This document shows positions 39,069-48,975 of a DNA stretch of 64,000 bases, in pieces. A program made the translations under genes and the position numbers. The stretch is from Eretmocerus hayati (taxonomy: Eukaryota; Arthropoda; Insecta; Hymenoptera; Aphelinidae). Positions within the stretch are counted from its first letter, which is position 1; every line of letters starts with the position of its first letter. The notes under the pieces are model-generated. The model did no database searches. It saw only the letters and a program-made list of their open reading frames with translations, and was not told the DNA's origin. The stretch spans positions 83,218,282 to 83,282,281 of the forward strand of contig CM056741.1 of assembly GCA_029851415.1 (NCBI GenBank), in the 5' to 3' direction.

Positions 39069-39590
39069 GAAGTGAGGCGCCTCGAAGCAGGCGAATCACA
39101 GTGAGTATGCCAACTCGAACAGAAGGGGTCCAAATTGTTCCAGAAGGAACATGATGCTCTGAAGAGGGAAGGAAGAAGAAAGAAGAGAGAAGATCGAAGA
39201 TCGAAGAAAGAAGAATGAAGAGCAGGAAGAAGACCATGGAAGGAGGAACAAGACCTGCGAGTCCTGAAGAGAGAGCCGCTCGACCTAGAGCGCGAGACGC
39301 CGCCGGTCCTGGAGTAATGCTCACGCGGTCCCGGGGCCGGATTGGTAAGTTTGGTGGATCTCTCCCTTGTCCAATGGCCGATGCCAACGGAGAAGGAAGA
39401 GAGGGTTTTGATCGGAAGGGGTGGCCGTATCGATGCGGATCCCAGCCCGATACTGTTGGGGGGGGGGGGGGGGGGCACGGACAAGCCATATTGACCGACA
39501 CCTCACCAACCCGGAGAAGCAGCAGGGTCGCTTCCCGGAAGAACGTCGCAGCGTTGTTCGCCCTACAACCACCTAAAAAAAAAAAAAAAA
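39069..39590 (+). mobile_element. R1-like 3' UTR copy e, subfamily III
   Basis: It starts at the last codons of ORF2 (EREVRRLEAGESQ), then has a UTR of the same design but diverged: a CGCTCGACCTAGAGCG stem, a run of 18 G near 39457-39475, a hairpin around CCGTATCGATGCGG, and the 3' end CCCTACAACCACCT plus poly(A). It is in tandem with copy d and shares its orientation. Confidence 0.8.
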
Positions 39591-39612
39591 GAGAGAGAGA
39601 GAGATAGATGTC
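39591..39612. repeat. (GA)n and GATA tail
   Basis: GA repeats follow the R1-like poly(A); agatagatg is the inverted tail of the following minus-strand LINE-A-family copy. Confidence 0.85.
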
Positions 39613-39759
39613 CTTTCATTCGTCCGCAGACAAAAGATCAAATTACATATGATTACATATGCCCGTTAAAAATATAATATCGTGTATAGAAAATAATGTA
39701 TATATATACTCATAATAATAATAGTTTCAGTGAAATACTGTTTCGGTCAAGAACACTTA

Positions 39760-40090
39760 CAAGGGGAGGACCTGACCTTTGGATCACCAATCCTTCCCAA
39801 ATTTTTTTCACAGTTTTGTGTCACCTAGAATATGAAGAATCCAGAGTAACTCCGTCGAATGGGCCTCCTGTCCAGAGCTACAAGCAAAAATGTTAGCGTT
39901 GCCAGTATACCTATATATATATCTCTTTTTAACATGGGCCTATATGGGCAATGTTAATGTCATGGGCTGTAACTTTGAACAGGAGGCCCATTTGACGGAG
40001 TTACTCTGGATTCTTCATATTCTACGTGATACAAAACTGGAAAAAAATTTTGGACAAGATTGGTGATCCGAAGGTCTGGTCCCTCCCTTG
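39760..40090. mobile_element. 331-bp palindromic MITE, CAAGGGG family, copy 1
   Basis: The ends CAAGGGGAGGACCTGACC and, inverted, CAAGGGAGGGACCAGACC continue as long imperfect inverted repeats (gaagaatccagagtaactcc in both arms). It is flanked by TTA on both sides (39757-39759, 40091-40093). It has the same length as the copy at 56564-56894. No coding capacity. Confidence 0.82.
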
Positions 40091-40268
40091 TTAGTATCAC
40101 AATTTGTGACTAGTCAGAGCAAAATTACTCATTATTCTAAGTACAAAATTTCATAGTAAGAGAGGGATATGGGCTCACAGTCATATCACAGCTGTGTTTC
40201 ATCAGTCGGGTGACAGAAGGTCACATATAGAAAAAAATAAATATTAATAAAAAGTAGAGCCCAACCCA

Positions 40269-40774
40269 TCACAGATTAAAAAAGAGCTTCTTCTCCACAT
40301 CTATTCTCTGAGGAGACTGTGTCAATAAAAAATCTTTCAAGGCCTCTTCAAGTAACGATGTTCCCCTCAGCTGCCGAAAGCCCGGAGGGAGGAACTTCCA
40401 CAGATGAGCACATTGAACTTGGAATGATCTTTTTCCATACTCAAGTCTCATGTTGGGGACTTTGAGTACTCGCTCTTCTAGATCACCACGTGCGAGGCGT
40501 TCGGACTGGTACCTGGTAAACATCGCAGCTAGGTAGCCAGGTTCTCCAAGATGCATGATCTTATGCATTAAGAGTGCTGCGAAGTACATTCCCCGCGAAT
40601 CAGTACGTAACAAAGCCAGACGCTCCCTAAACGGGATGATGTGCTCGTCTCTCTTAAGATCAAAAATGTATCTCACACATGAATTGCTCAGTCGTTGTAT
40701 CCGTTGCCGCTGTTCGTCCGTGGCGTCGAGGTACACGACCGTGCAGTAATCTAAATGCGGTTGAACCAAAGACT
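40269..40774 (-). pseudogene. LINE-A ORF2 C-terminal fragment
   Basis: It starts at SLVQPHLDYCTVVYLDATD, directly out of the GA tract, and runs open through IQRLSNSCVRYIFDLKRDEH and YQSERLARGDLEERVLKV to the stop after KKLFFNL. It has no catalytic residues. Confidence 0.8.
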
Positions 40775-40791
40775 GAGAGAGAGAGAGAGAA
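40775..40791. repeat. short (GA)n tract
   Basis: About 8 GA units between two minus-strand LINE fragments. Confidence 0.85.
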
Positions 40792-40993
40792 ATTGATTGA
40801 AATTGATTGAAATTAAGTTTTTCGTAGTCAGGGGGTATGGCCCCATGAGACTCTTTGGAGAAATGCAATAACAGAATATATAAATCATAAGTATATGCAA
40901 AATTACAGTAAATCTAGGGGAAGTGCACACAGGTAATAATATGAGGGAGTACTAGTGGCGCGCGCAGTGCATACTCGTAATCTACTACTGAAA
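40792..40993 (-). mobile_element. LINE 3'-end fragment of uncertain family
   Basis: About 200 bp without coding content, ending on the minus strand in (aatttcaatc)n and then TC repeats. It is bordered on the other side by another TC/GA tract. Tail and borders fit a LINE 3' end, but no ORF remains to assign it. Confidence 0.5.
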
Positions 40994-41040
40994 GGGAGAG
41001 AGAGAGAGAGAGATTGATTGATTGATTGATTGATTGATTT
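40994..41040. repeat. (GA)n and (GATT)n
   Basis: GA repeats followed by about seven GATT units, the inverted tail of LINE-D. Confidence 0.9.
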
Positions 41041-42402
41041 ATTAGTCCGAGGACAATGGGTCCCATGGGGCACATAAAATGGTACATAAGGATATAAAAT
41101 ATATGAAGTATATGAAGTAAAAATATAAAATATATAATATATAATAGGAATAAAAATATATCAAGTATTAACTAAGAATAGGCATTTCGATCACGCGATT
41201 ACATGAATTAATAACAGATTAAAGTAGAGCAACATCCAGTTTCACATCTGCAGGGAACAACACAGATTATCATTCATCACTATTCCTGTCGAGATCAAAA
41301 AGGTATTGGAGTAGACAACTTTCAAAATTTTCCAGAGAGGTGGAGCGAGGCATGGTAGAGATTTCGCGTGGTAAGTTATTCCAATAGGATGGAGCGCTTA
41401 CGTGGTGAGCGTTTTTCAGGGACGCCGATTGACATTTAGGAACTATGAGGTCACCAGTCTGGAGACGAACAGATCTCTCAAGACACGTATTGCATATTTC
41501 TACAATATTTTTAGCCAAGTACTGAGGTTTGCGAGTTTGTAAAATCTGATAAAGAGAGCTGGCTAGGAAGTACTCTCGTCGGGCTTTTACCGTAAGCCAC
41601 CCTAAGCGCTTGCGATAGGGGGTAACATGATCTCTCCAAGGGATATTGCCAAATACAAAGCGAGTACAAGCGTTTTGAGCTCGCTGAAGCCGAAGATTTT
41701 GTCCCTCGGTTAGGTCATGATGAACAAGGCAGGCATAGTCAAAGTAAGGGAGGATGAGTGATTGGACAAGCGATTTGCGGAGAGAGGAAGAAAGGGCATG
41801 TTGGTGGGGACGTAGTTGTCTCAGTATACCAAAGACGCGTGGGCAAATTGATGATACTTGCTTTTTTCAGTTCGAGCCAGAAGTGAGCCAAACGCCAAGG
41901 TTCTTAGCTTCAGTCACGAAGTCGATTGGGGTATTACCAATGACAATGTGCGGAAGGTCATCTAGGTCTAAGAGACGCAGATTCTCATTGCTGCCAAGTA
42001 TCATCACTTTTGTCTTCTTGAGAATTAAGCTGAATCCATTTAAGGTGGCCCAAGTGAGGATCGCGTTGGCATCTCTTTCGATCAGTTTGAGTGCGTCTCT
42101 GAGCTCATACCTGTAACAACTTCTGTATATCTGCGTATCGTCGGCGTAGATCATATACCGAGAGTAGCATAGAACCTTCGGTAAGTCATTGATAAAGATA
42201 GAGAACAAGAGAGATCGCAAGACTGAGCCCTGGGGCACGCCTGCCGTTGTTTTTAGCCAGTTTGATACCGTACCACTCTCATCAATGACTGCTTGGCATC
42301 TATCGGCAAGATAAGACAAGAGCCACTGGACGGTTTGTTCACTCACATTGAAAGAGCGGAGACCGAGGCTTTTGTGAGTGCAAGTTGGCCATTTTTCAGA
42401 AC
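41012..42402 (-). mobile_element. LINE-D, 5'-truncated
   Basis: On the minus strand it holds the RT from just before motif B to the C-terminus, a 3' UTR of about 230 bp, aataa(atca)n and TC. The 5' edge lies in a small hairpin (gtgcaagtt/aacttgcac, about 42376-42402) next to an R1-like UTR copy. Confidence 0.8.
41270..42396 (-). pseudogene. LINE-D reverse transcriptase, C-terminal two thirds, one stop
   Basis: It starts near KSLGLRSFNVSEQTVQWLL and contains motif B TTAGVPQGSVLRSLLFSIF, motif C MIYADDTQIYRS, LKKTKVMILGS and GVWLTSGSN. A TGA at 41868-41870 sits in frame where other copies have Trp (compare SWKKHV at 1151-1570). Past it the frame stays open: PRVFGILRQLRPHQ, LILPYFDYACLVHHDL, TPYRKRLGWLTVKARREYF, then SYWNNLPREISTMPRS to the stop near 41270. 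RT motif A and the endonuclease are missing. It belongs to the CR1/Jockey-like group by C-terminal layout. Confidence 0.82.
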
Positions 42403-42404
42403 TT

Positions 42405-42735
42405 GCACCACCAGAAGAGCAACGCTCGCAATCGAGCGCGAGACATGCCACTAATCTTGAAGTAATGCTCACGTGGTTCCGGGCTGAGATGGTAGATGCA
42501 GGTGGATCTCCTTGTTGATTGCCCGATGCCCTAGGTATCGGACTTCGAGGGGGAAGGGATATTACACGGCCGGGCCCACCTCTCGGTGGGCCCCACCCAA
42601 ACCCGTGTCCCGCCTGGTATGGCTTGCGTGGGCTATGCGTAGTCCGCGTAAGCTGAACCAGTCCGGTGTCTGGGGACGGATCCGAAGAATCTTGAGGCAG
42701 ATTTTGCCCTCTAACCACCTTAAAAAAAAAGGTAA
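42405..42735 (+). mobile_element. R1-like 3' UTR copy, subfamily I
   Basis: Plus-strand copy from the CGCTCG/CGAGCG stem through the ~180-bp module (hairpin 42572-42593) to ACCACCTTAAAAAAAAA. This is one of the few copies without an obvious GA tract at either edge; it joins LINE-D on the left and the H5 3' UTR on the right. Confidence 0.8.
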
Positions 42736-44287
42736 GGTCTTGGTAAACCGTAAAGCGAGGTGCAATACCTGGTACAATATGAAGAAGAGGTATCATAATT
42801 TGTATGAGAATGAAAATTGATAGGCTTCAATATTTTAGATATTCTAAGAACACAAACAGAAAAATAAACTCAGCTTGCAAATGTGAAATCGCTGTGTATA
42901 CTAAAGAACTTCACATCTGGATTAATTAAACGTAATATAGATCGATGTGAAGTTAGCACATTTAAGATACGAAATATTTTGAAATACAATCGAAATACAT
43001 TTGAAATATGATTTAAAGGTAGCACATTTGATATACAAAGAAAAGTCACGAGTGATTGGAAGAAATAATTTCCCAGTGGAATATCAAGGCAAACTAAGAT
43101 ATACACATCATATCTGATTCCATCACAATACTTATAGGTTGTGATTCATGATCTTTTCGAACATAGATGTTGACTTTCCGAGTCCAGACATATTTGTAAC
43201 CATACTGTCTTGCGCGTTCCTGTGTCAACACAAGTAATTTATAAACAATAGGTGGTAGCATTTCATAAATACCGATTCTCGCTTGATTTGAACTTTTTGG
43301 AATCAAATCAGATAATTTTAACTCGCCGGAATCACGCTCTAATTCCAAAATGTGGTCGCGAATATCACTGGATTTAAATTTGATCACTAATGAACGATCA
43401 ACACCACCACTCCGCTCACTATTAGATGTTGATAGCGAAACATTGGGAGAGCTTAGAGTTTTCAGTTTGAACTCACGCACTCCAAGAATGTCATTCTTGA
43501 AAGACTCTGCGGCATGTAGACTTTCAAGAATTTTCTTCGAAAAGTCGCCCGAAGGAACACTGCAATTGCTGGGTATCCCGGTAACTCTAAGTTCTGAAGT
43601 TGGCTGCCCAGCTATATGTAGATCTTTGAGCTGAGAAATCTCTTCCCGGAGCGTAAGATTCTCCTTCTCCAAAAGATTGATTTTTTCTGATTATTGTTTG
43701 AGCACGTCAGTGAATGAATCAAATTTACTGTCAAGACGGCTTAAACCTTCAGTAAAATCGGTAGATTGCAATTGAATAGCCTTAAACAACGGTCCAAGTT
43801 GTTGGGGCGTATCGCGAATTTCCCATCCTTGCGTCAAATCAAACATGATCGCAACTGTGATAGCGTATAACAGACAAACCAGATGACAAGATGTAAACAC
43901 GGCGTACATCAGCTGTAACAGGCGCCCACTGACGTAGTTCAGGTTATAATCTCACGTTCACGTCAAGCTAGGTTCACAGTGGCGCACGTGAGAAACAGGA
44001 TTCCGGGTCGATACTATAGGGAACTGATTGGAGCAACTGACATCTAGGTGTAATCAACGGAACTTCGAGATCTGATGATTTGATAGACAGGCACGAGATC
44101 GTCTAACTTCAAAATCCAATGTCCTTGTGGAAAACAGGTGAGACTTTTGAAATATGAACAGATCCACGGAGTTTAATGAATCTGATCAATGCTTGCGAAA
44201 TTTGGCGTGCAAGGATCTGCGAAATGAAAGCCCGGAGGCACTTCGAGGCAGCACTTTGAAGTAAGGCGTGCACTGACACTTACCGCC

Positions 44288-44288
<1 letters not shown>
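42736..44288 (-). mobile_element. H5: ORF1-only half-LINE
   Basis: On the minus strand it starts ggcGGTAAGTgtcag after the TC tract. The leader of about 440 bp shares blocks with H3 (gcctccgggctttc, cttgcacgcc). ORF1 (43846-43094) and an AT-rich 3' UTR of about 350 bp follow. No endonuclease or RT. The 3' tail is replaced by the R1-like UTR copy. Confidence 0.75.
43094..43846 (-). pseudogene. H5 ORF1 protein, one stop
   Basis: The ATG at 43846 begins MFDLTQGWEIRDTPQQLGPL, matching the H1 and H2 starts. An in-frame TAA near 43690 follows DSFTDVLKQ. The remaining frame has a coiled coil (INLLEKENLTLREEISQL), VTGIPSNCSVPSGDF, KFKSSDIRDHILELERDSGE and YGYKYVWTRKVNIYVRKD. It is closest to LINE-E ORF1 by these blocks. 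It would encode an RNA-binding coat protein; here it is interrupted once. Confidence 0.78.

Positions 44289-44331
<43 letters not shown>
44289..44331. repeat. (GA)n microsatellite
   Basis: About 21 GA units between the 5' end of H5 (minus) and R1-like copy f (plus). Confidence 0.95.
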
Positions 44332-44332
<1 letters not shown>

Positions 44333-45390
44333 CGCTGTCAAGAAGTACGAAGCAATCGTGGTCACAAGGCGTAGGAAGTTTGACTTACCCCTGTTTTATA
44401 TCAACGGGCAAGAGATTCCACGGAAGACAGAGATGAAATACCTCGGTGTATGGCTCGACGACAAGTGGTCGTTCAAGAAGCACATCCAGGAAGCCGCCCA
44501 GAAGGCGAGCAGGGTCGGTGCGGCGCTCCAGTGGCTTATGCCGAATATTGGAGGACCCAAGGAAAAGAGGCGCGCACTTCTCAACACCGTCACTACCTCC
44601 ATCATGCTGTACGGTGCACCCGTGTGGGGGAAGAGAGTAGAGAAGACCATCATCGAGAAGAGAATGGGGCCTGTCCACCGAAGAGGGGCCCTGAGGAGTA
44701 TCCGTGCCTACCGCACTGTGTCAGGAGATGCGGCTTACGTATTGGCGAGTACTCCGCCCATCCACTTGCTCGTCGCGGAGCGAGTGAGGATCTGGGACCG
44801 CCAGAAAGTGATCGGAGCCGAACGAGTACTCATTCCGACGATGAAGGAGATCATCCGCGACAACGAGAAGGAAACCACCCTTGAGCATTGGCAAACTGAG
44901 TGGGATTCGCCATTTGCGAACGGCAGATGGACGCACCGGCTGATCCGTGACGTAGCCAAGTGGGCGGAACGCACCCACGGAGAGATGGACTACTGGACGA
45001 CGCAGGCACTGAGCGATCATGGTTGCTTCGGTTCCTATCTAACCAGGTTCAAGAAGAGGTCGACCCCAGCATGTCAGTCATGCGGGGACGAATGGGATGA
45101 CGCCGAACATGCCCTGTTCAAGTGCAGCGACACCCGGAGAGAGCGCGCCGAGCTGGATGAATGGCTGGGTGCTCAACTAACACCTGAGAATCTCGTCCCG
45201 TACTTGCTCCGCAACCAGGAGACATGGGATAGACTCACCGGATACATCAAGCTGGTGATGACCCGCAAAGAGGAGAAAGAGAGGGAAGTAAGGCCCCTCG
45301 AAGCAGGCGAATTACAGTGACTCTGCCGATTGAAACAGAAGAGGCCCAAATGATTCCAGGAGGAATCTGATGCACTGAAGAGGGAAGAAA
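44332..45390 (+). mobile_element. R1-like LINE copy f, 5'- and 3'-truncated
   Basis: It starts with the C-terminal part of ORF2 straight out of the GA tract and ends within the GAAGA-rich part of the 3' UTR at about 45390, where unrelated AT-rich sequence begins. It is the last member of the LINE chain. Confidence 0.82.
44335..45320 (+). pseudogene. R1-like ORF2 C-terminal part, open
   Basis: The frame is open from the GA tract (AVKKYEAIVVTRRRKFDLP) through YLGVWLDDKWSFKKHIQEA, CQSCGDEWDDAEHALFKC and the basic tail KEEKEREVRPLEAGELQ to the natural stop. It is almost identical to 37625-38610. No catalytic motif is included. The truncation point lies within a few bases of that of the minus-strand copy at 216-1110. 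Confidence 0.85.
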
Positions 45391-46910
45391 GTTACCACAG
45401 AAGGACCTTCTATATCGTCCATGCAAAAGTCTAGTCTGAAACTCTAGAAATGGCCAGAACAGAAAGATGAAATACAACATCCCTGGTCTGATGTATTAGG
45501 TTTTATATTAGCTCCCAAGACTACCTCAAAGCTTCAAAAGGCAAACTATGTAGTTCCTGAAGTTTCCAAGTATTGGTGAATAGACGTCCCGCAACGAGAA
45601 CTTCATGCCGTGCAGGAAATATCGTCCTGCTGCAGTGTAACTGATCAGCTCACAAGAATATTGGATGTAGATTTGGTTGAGTCGTGATTATTGACCAAAG
45701 GAAGATTATAATCATTAGTGGTCATGTATCTATCGATTAGTAAAAGCAGAAATACGACTCAGGTATTTTCATCATCATTGAGACACAGACAAGTGTGAGA
45801 ACGAGTCAAATATCCATTCATCCGTGAGAAAATTTAGTGGTTTGATGTAGAAATGTTGGAGTTTATTCTGACTTGTCACGAGTCAAATTTTCATAGAAAC
45901 TTGCAGGTTTATATTATCTGTATGTCTCGTGAAAATGTTTCTCGTGAAAACGTTCTTGTGGAAATGTGATCTAGGCTCCCAATGACTATGTCAGAATTCA
46001 TTCCAGGTTTTTGGTGTTTCTATACGACGATCAAACCTTAGAAAGCATTGTTGGGGCTCGGCTCTTCCATTCATGTCGAGTCAACTCTAGTTCACTGTAG
46101 AATGAAGGATTCTGTTCAATTCGGACTCTGATTTTATTGTCATGTACATGCGTGCACGTGGTCAGTATAGAAACGTTAAAAGATGATCGCTTCCATTTTC
46201 ATCTAGTGAATACGATTTTCTGATCGTAGAATTTTTACACGAATTTTATTTTCATCTCGAAAACATGGGGGATTATAAAAAAGACATCCCTTTCACGATC
46301 ACAAAGTTAGACTAAAAAAATCAGGCTGACAGTATATCACAGATGGGTTGGACGGCAAACCAAAATGATCTCAAGGTCGTCCATTTTTAATTAATTCTAC
46401 TCATACGTCCAACATTCTTTTCATTTTCCAACTCTTTACTTGTTCTCATTCACTTTCTGCAAAAAATGTTGGTGAAATGAAGCCTCTTTTACAATCATTG
46501 TTCTATGGTACATCCTGATCGAATAAATTGTTATTTTTCGTATCAAATAAATGGTTATTTTTCGATAAATCTCTTTTCCGGATCCCTCGTGGAGATTACT
46601 TGATTTTCAGAACGCTCCACTCGACTTTTTCGAAGGCAATCGAGAATTTGACGTTTCAAGATTCGGTAAGAATTTTTCCAGGTGGATTTTTCGACGCAAG
46701 TGAGAATATCACGATGCAGATGATTTGTGGATGTTACTCATCCATTAATTAAGCCTTCGTTTAAACTTCAGACAACTCAAAATGAGTTCGGAATATTTTC
46801 TCTGGGATTTTTGATAACTGATGGGCCTCTGAACCATAGTGCAAACATAGCAGGTCGAGTGTACATCATGGGGATAAATAGAGAGCAGTACAGCTATTCG
46901 CTATTGAGGG
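45391..46910. other. AT-rich sequence, no gene recognised
   Basis: 1.5 kb without a long ORF or clear repeat structure. The two short ORFs at its right end (about 46528-47029) have no protein features and overlap the palindrome that follows. Confidence 0.6.
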
Positions 46911-46914
46911 TTAA

Positions 46915-47479
46915 GGCTATGCGGTCAACGTGCACCGTGCACGAAGGAAGTTATTCGTACTCTCGTCCGATATTCTTGCGATTTGGACTCAACGAGGAGA
47001 AGACAAATACTTATTTTCATCTAACTTGAGTTCGTCTTCTCGTCGTTTGACTCAAATCGCAAGAATATCGGGGAAAATTGCGAATAACTTGAGTGCAGGC
47101 ACTTCCTAACCTATAATATAGGCTCTTTGTGATTCGCACTTTTATCCGATTCTTTTACGATTTGGGCGAAATGACGAGGAGACGAGTGTTTATTATCATC
47201 TAACTTGAGTTCGTCTTCTCGTTGTTCAGCTCAAATCGCAAGAGAATCGGATGAATGTGAGAATTACGATATGCCTATATTATAGGTTAGGAGGTGCCTG
47301 CGCTCGGGTTATCCCCACTCTTCTCCGATATTCTTGCGATTTGAGCTAATCGACGAGAATACGAACTCGAGTTAGATGATAATAAGTATTCGTCTTCTCG
47401 TCGTTTAGTCCAGATCGCAAGAATATCGGAGAAAAGTGCGAATAACTTTCGGTGTACACGGTGCACGGTGACCGCATCG
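46915..47479. mobile_element. TTAA-flanked palindrome of three hairpins, copy 2
   Basis: The ends GGCTATGCGGTCAACGTGCA and, inverted, AGCGATGCGGTCACCGTGCA are flanked by TTAA (46911-46914, 47480-47483). The whole 565 bp is self-complementary, and inside it three hairpins follow one another (about 46965-47095, 47145-47255, 47325-47440), each built on 'cgtcgtttgagctcaaatcgcaagaat'-type arms around 'atcatctaactt'. TTAA duplications are typical of piggyBac and Kolobok elements; the ends do not show the usual piggyBac CCC. Non-coding. Confidence 0.78.
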
Positions 47480-47483
47480 CTTT

Positions 47484-47706
47484 AAGTGTTCAAAATTACC
47501 CCAACATAGCGGGGTAACTTTGAACACTTTTGAAATGCCCATAACTTCTGTTTAGTACATCTAATCGGACTCTACTGCGGCGCAATTGAAAGCTAAGACG
47601 ATAAGCTTTCATTTGAACCCAGATACAATGCCCTTCTAATGTAAAACGTACAAGTTACAAGGAAATTACGAGCAAAATTTTCGAAAAGTGTTCAAAGTAA
47701 ACCCGG
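47484..47706. mobile_element. small MITE-like inverted repeat element
   Basis: An inverted pair GGGGTAACTTTGAACACTTTT (from about 47509) and its complement near 47675-47704 bound about 200 bp. A third copy of the end (47484-47500) forms a 17-bp stem with the left end (one mismatch). Whether the element starts at 47484 or 47508 is unclear. Confidence 0.55.
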
Positions 47707-48643
47707 TTGACGGTATCTTAAAATCATGGAATTCGTGGAGCTGGACGTCAATTGACTTACTCTTTGTTGATGATAGAAACGTAGATGACGGTTTCCATTT
47801 TCTCCAAATTTTGACATGCTATTATGCTTAACGGTTCACATAAAAACGAATCTTTAGTATTTTTTTAAAACTTATTCATCTTCTCAATTTTAGTTCACTC
47901 CTACCTACTTGGAATATAGAACATGGATGAAGGATATCAATATCAGCCAAAACCTTGAGATATTATTCTTAAGATTCCTTGGGTATTCATGTTTGCTCAA
48001 GGGCTTCAGAATCCAAATTGATAAAGAGCGGAATAAATCAGTCAACTATGGTTGATCAGAAATAATTTCTCATCCCATGTTTAGCATACCGATAATTCTG
48101 AATTGATTCACAAGCTCCAGTCGAATCACATTCAAGAGGTTGTTATCCTTATTACTGGAATATGAAGACATCTAATTATATATTCATTTATCATCAGGAC
48201 ATCTCCATCCGTTAAGATCATATGTTACATCACATGCCAGAGCTCGAGCATGGATGATCATATTCCTGAATCAGGAGAGTGATTTTTATTAGAAATGGAA
48301 TGAATCTTGAGCCCAATATAACATAGTATGCTATATTTTAATGGCTGGACCCAATGAAAAATCAACCAAAAGAGACTGTTGCATCTCTGTGATGCATCAA
48401 GAAATGACAGGAAACACCCTCAATCGTTCAAATAAACAAGTTCATAACGCGTAGAGCCACTGTGACTATTTTAATTGAATGTAGTCCATTCCGTCATTTA
48501 TCTGAAGTTTCTTGAAGCATACAATACTAACAGTGAGGAAAAAGTCTGAGTTCAACGACAAATCAAGGAGCAAACAGTGTCTCATGAAATATCATTATCA
48601 CCTTGATTGTGCTTCATAACTTGAAGACCAGGACTTTGACTCA
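47707..48643. other. AT-rich sequence, no gene recognised
   Basis: No long ORF, repeat or known motif was seen in these 940 bp. Confidence 0.6.
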
Positions 48644-48972
48644 CGAGGGGAAAACCAACCTTGCGGGTCGTGGATCTTGATGGAACTTCGAGAGTCTTCT
48701 TGTTTTGGTGAGAAATGAAGGTACGCAGAAGGGTTCCGTCCAACAGGCCTCCTATCTTGAGATACAGCCGTGGAGGTTGGCATAGTCAGTATATCTATCT
48801 ATGTGTCATTTCAACAGGAGTTCATATGGACAATACTAATCTGTAAAGCTGTATCTCGGAATAGGAGGCCCACTGGACAAAACCCTTCAGGGAACCTTCA
48901 TTCCTCACCAAAACAAAAAGATTCCAGGAGTTTCGCCAAAATTCAGGACCCGCAAGATTGGTGTTCCCCTTG
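48644..48972. mobile_element. 329-bp palindromic MITE, CAAGGGG family, copy 2
   Basis: The ends CGAGGGGAAAACCAACCTTG and, inverted, CAAGGGGAACACCAATCTTG start long imperfect inverted repeats. The flanks are TCA and TTA (one change from a 3-bp duplication). Length and layout match the copies at 39760 and 56564, but the sequence is a different subfamily. Confidence 0.7.
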
Positions 48973-48975
48973 TTA

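Larger units (their letters stand above)
39605..40774 (-). mobile_element. LINE-A-family copy, 5'-truncated, with MITE in 3' UTR
   Basis: On the minus strand it holds the end of ORF2 (40774-40269) and a 3' UTR interrupted by a 331-bp MITE (39760-40090), ending gacgaatgaaaggac(atct)n. It is truncated at 40774 against a short GA tract. Confidence 0.8.

Noticed and set aside
46727..47029. Host gene candidates in the 45.4-52.9 kb interval (also 51225-51479 and 53479-53859)
   Set aside because: Short ORFs without domain features, overlapping palindromes or LTR sequence, and no splice-site pattern linking them.
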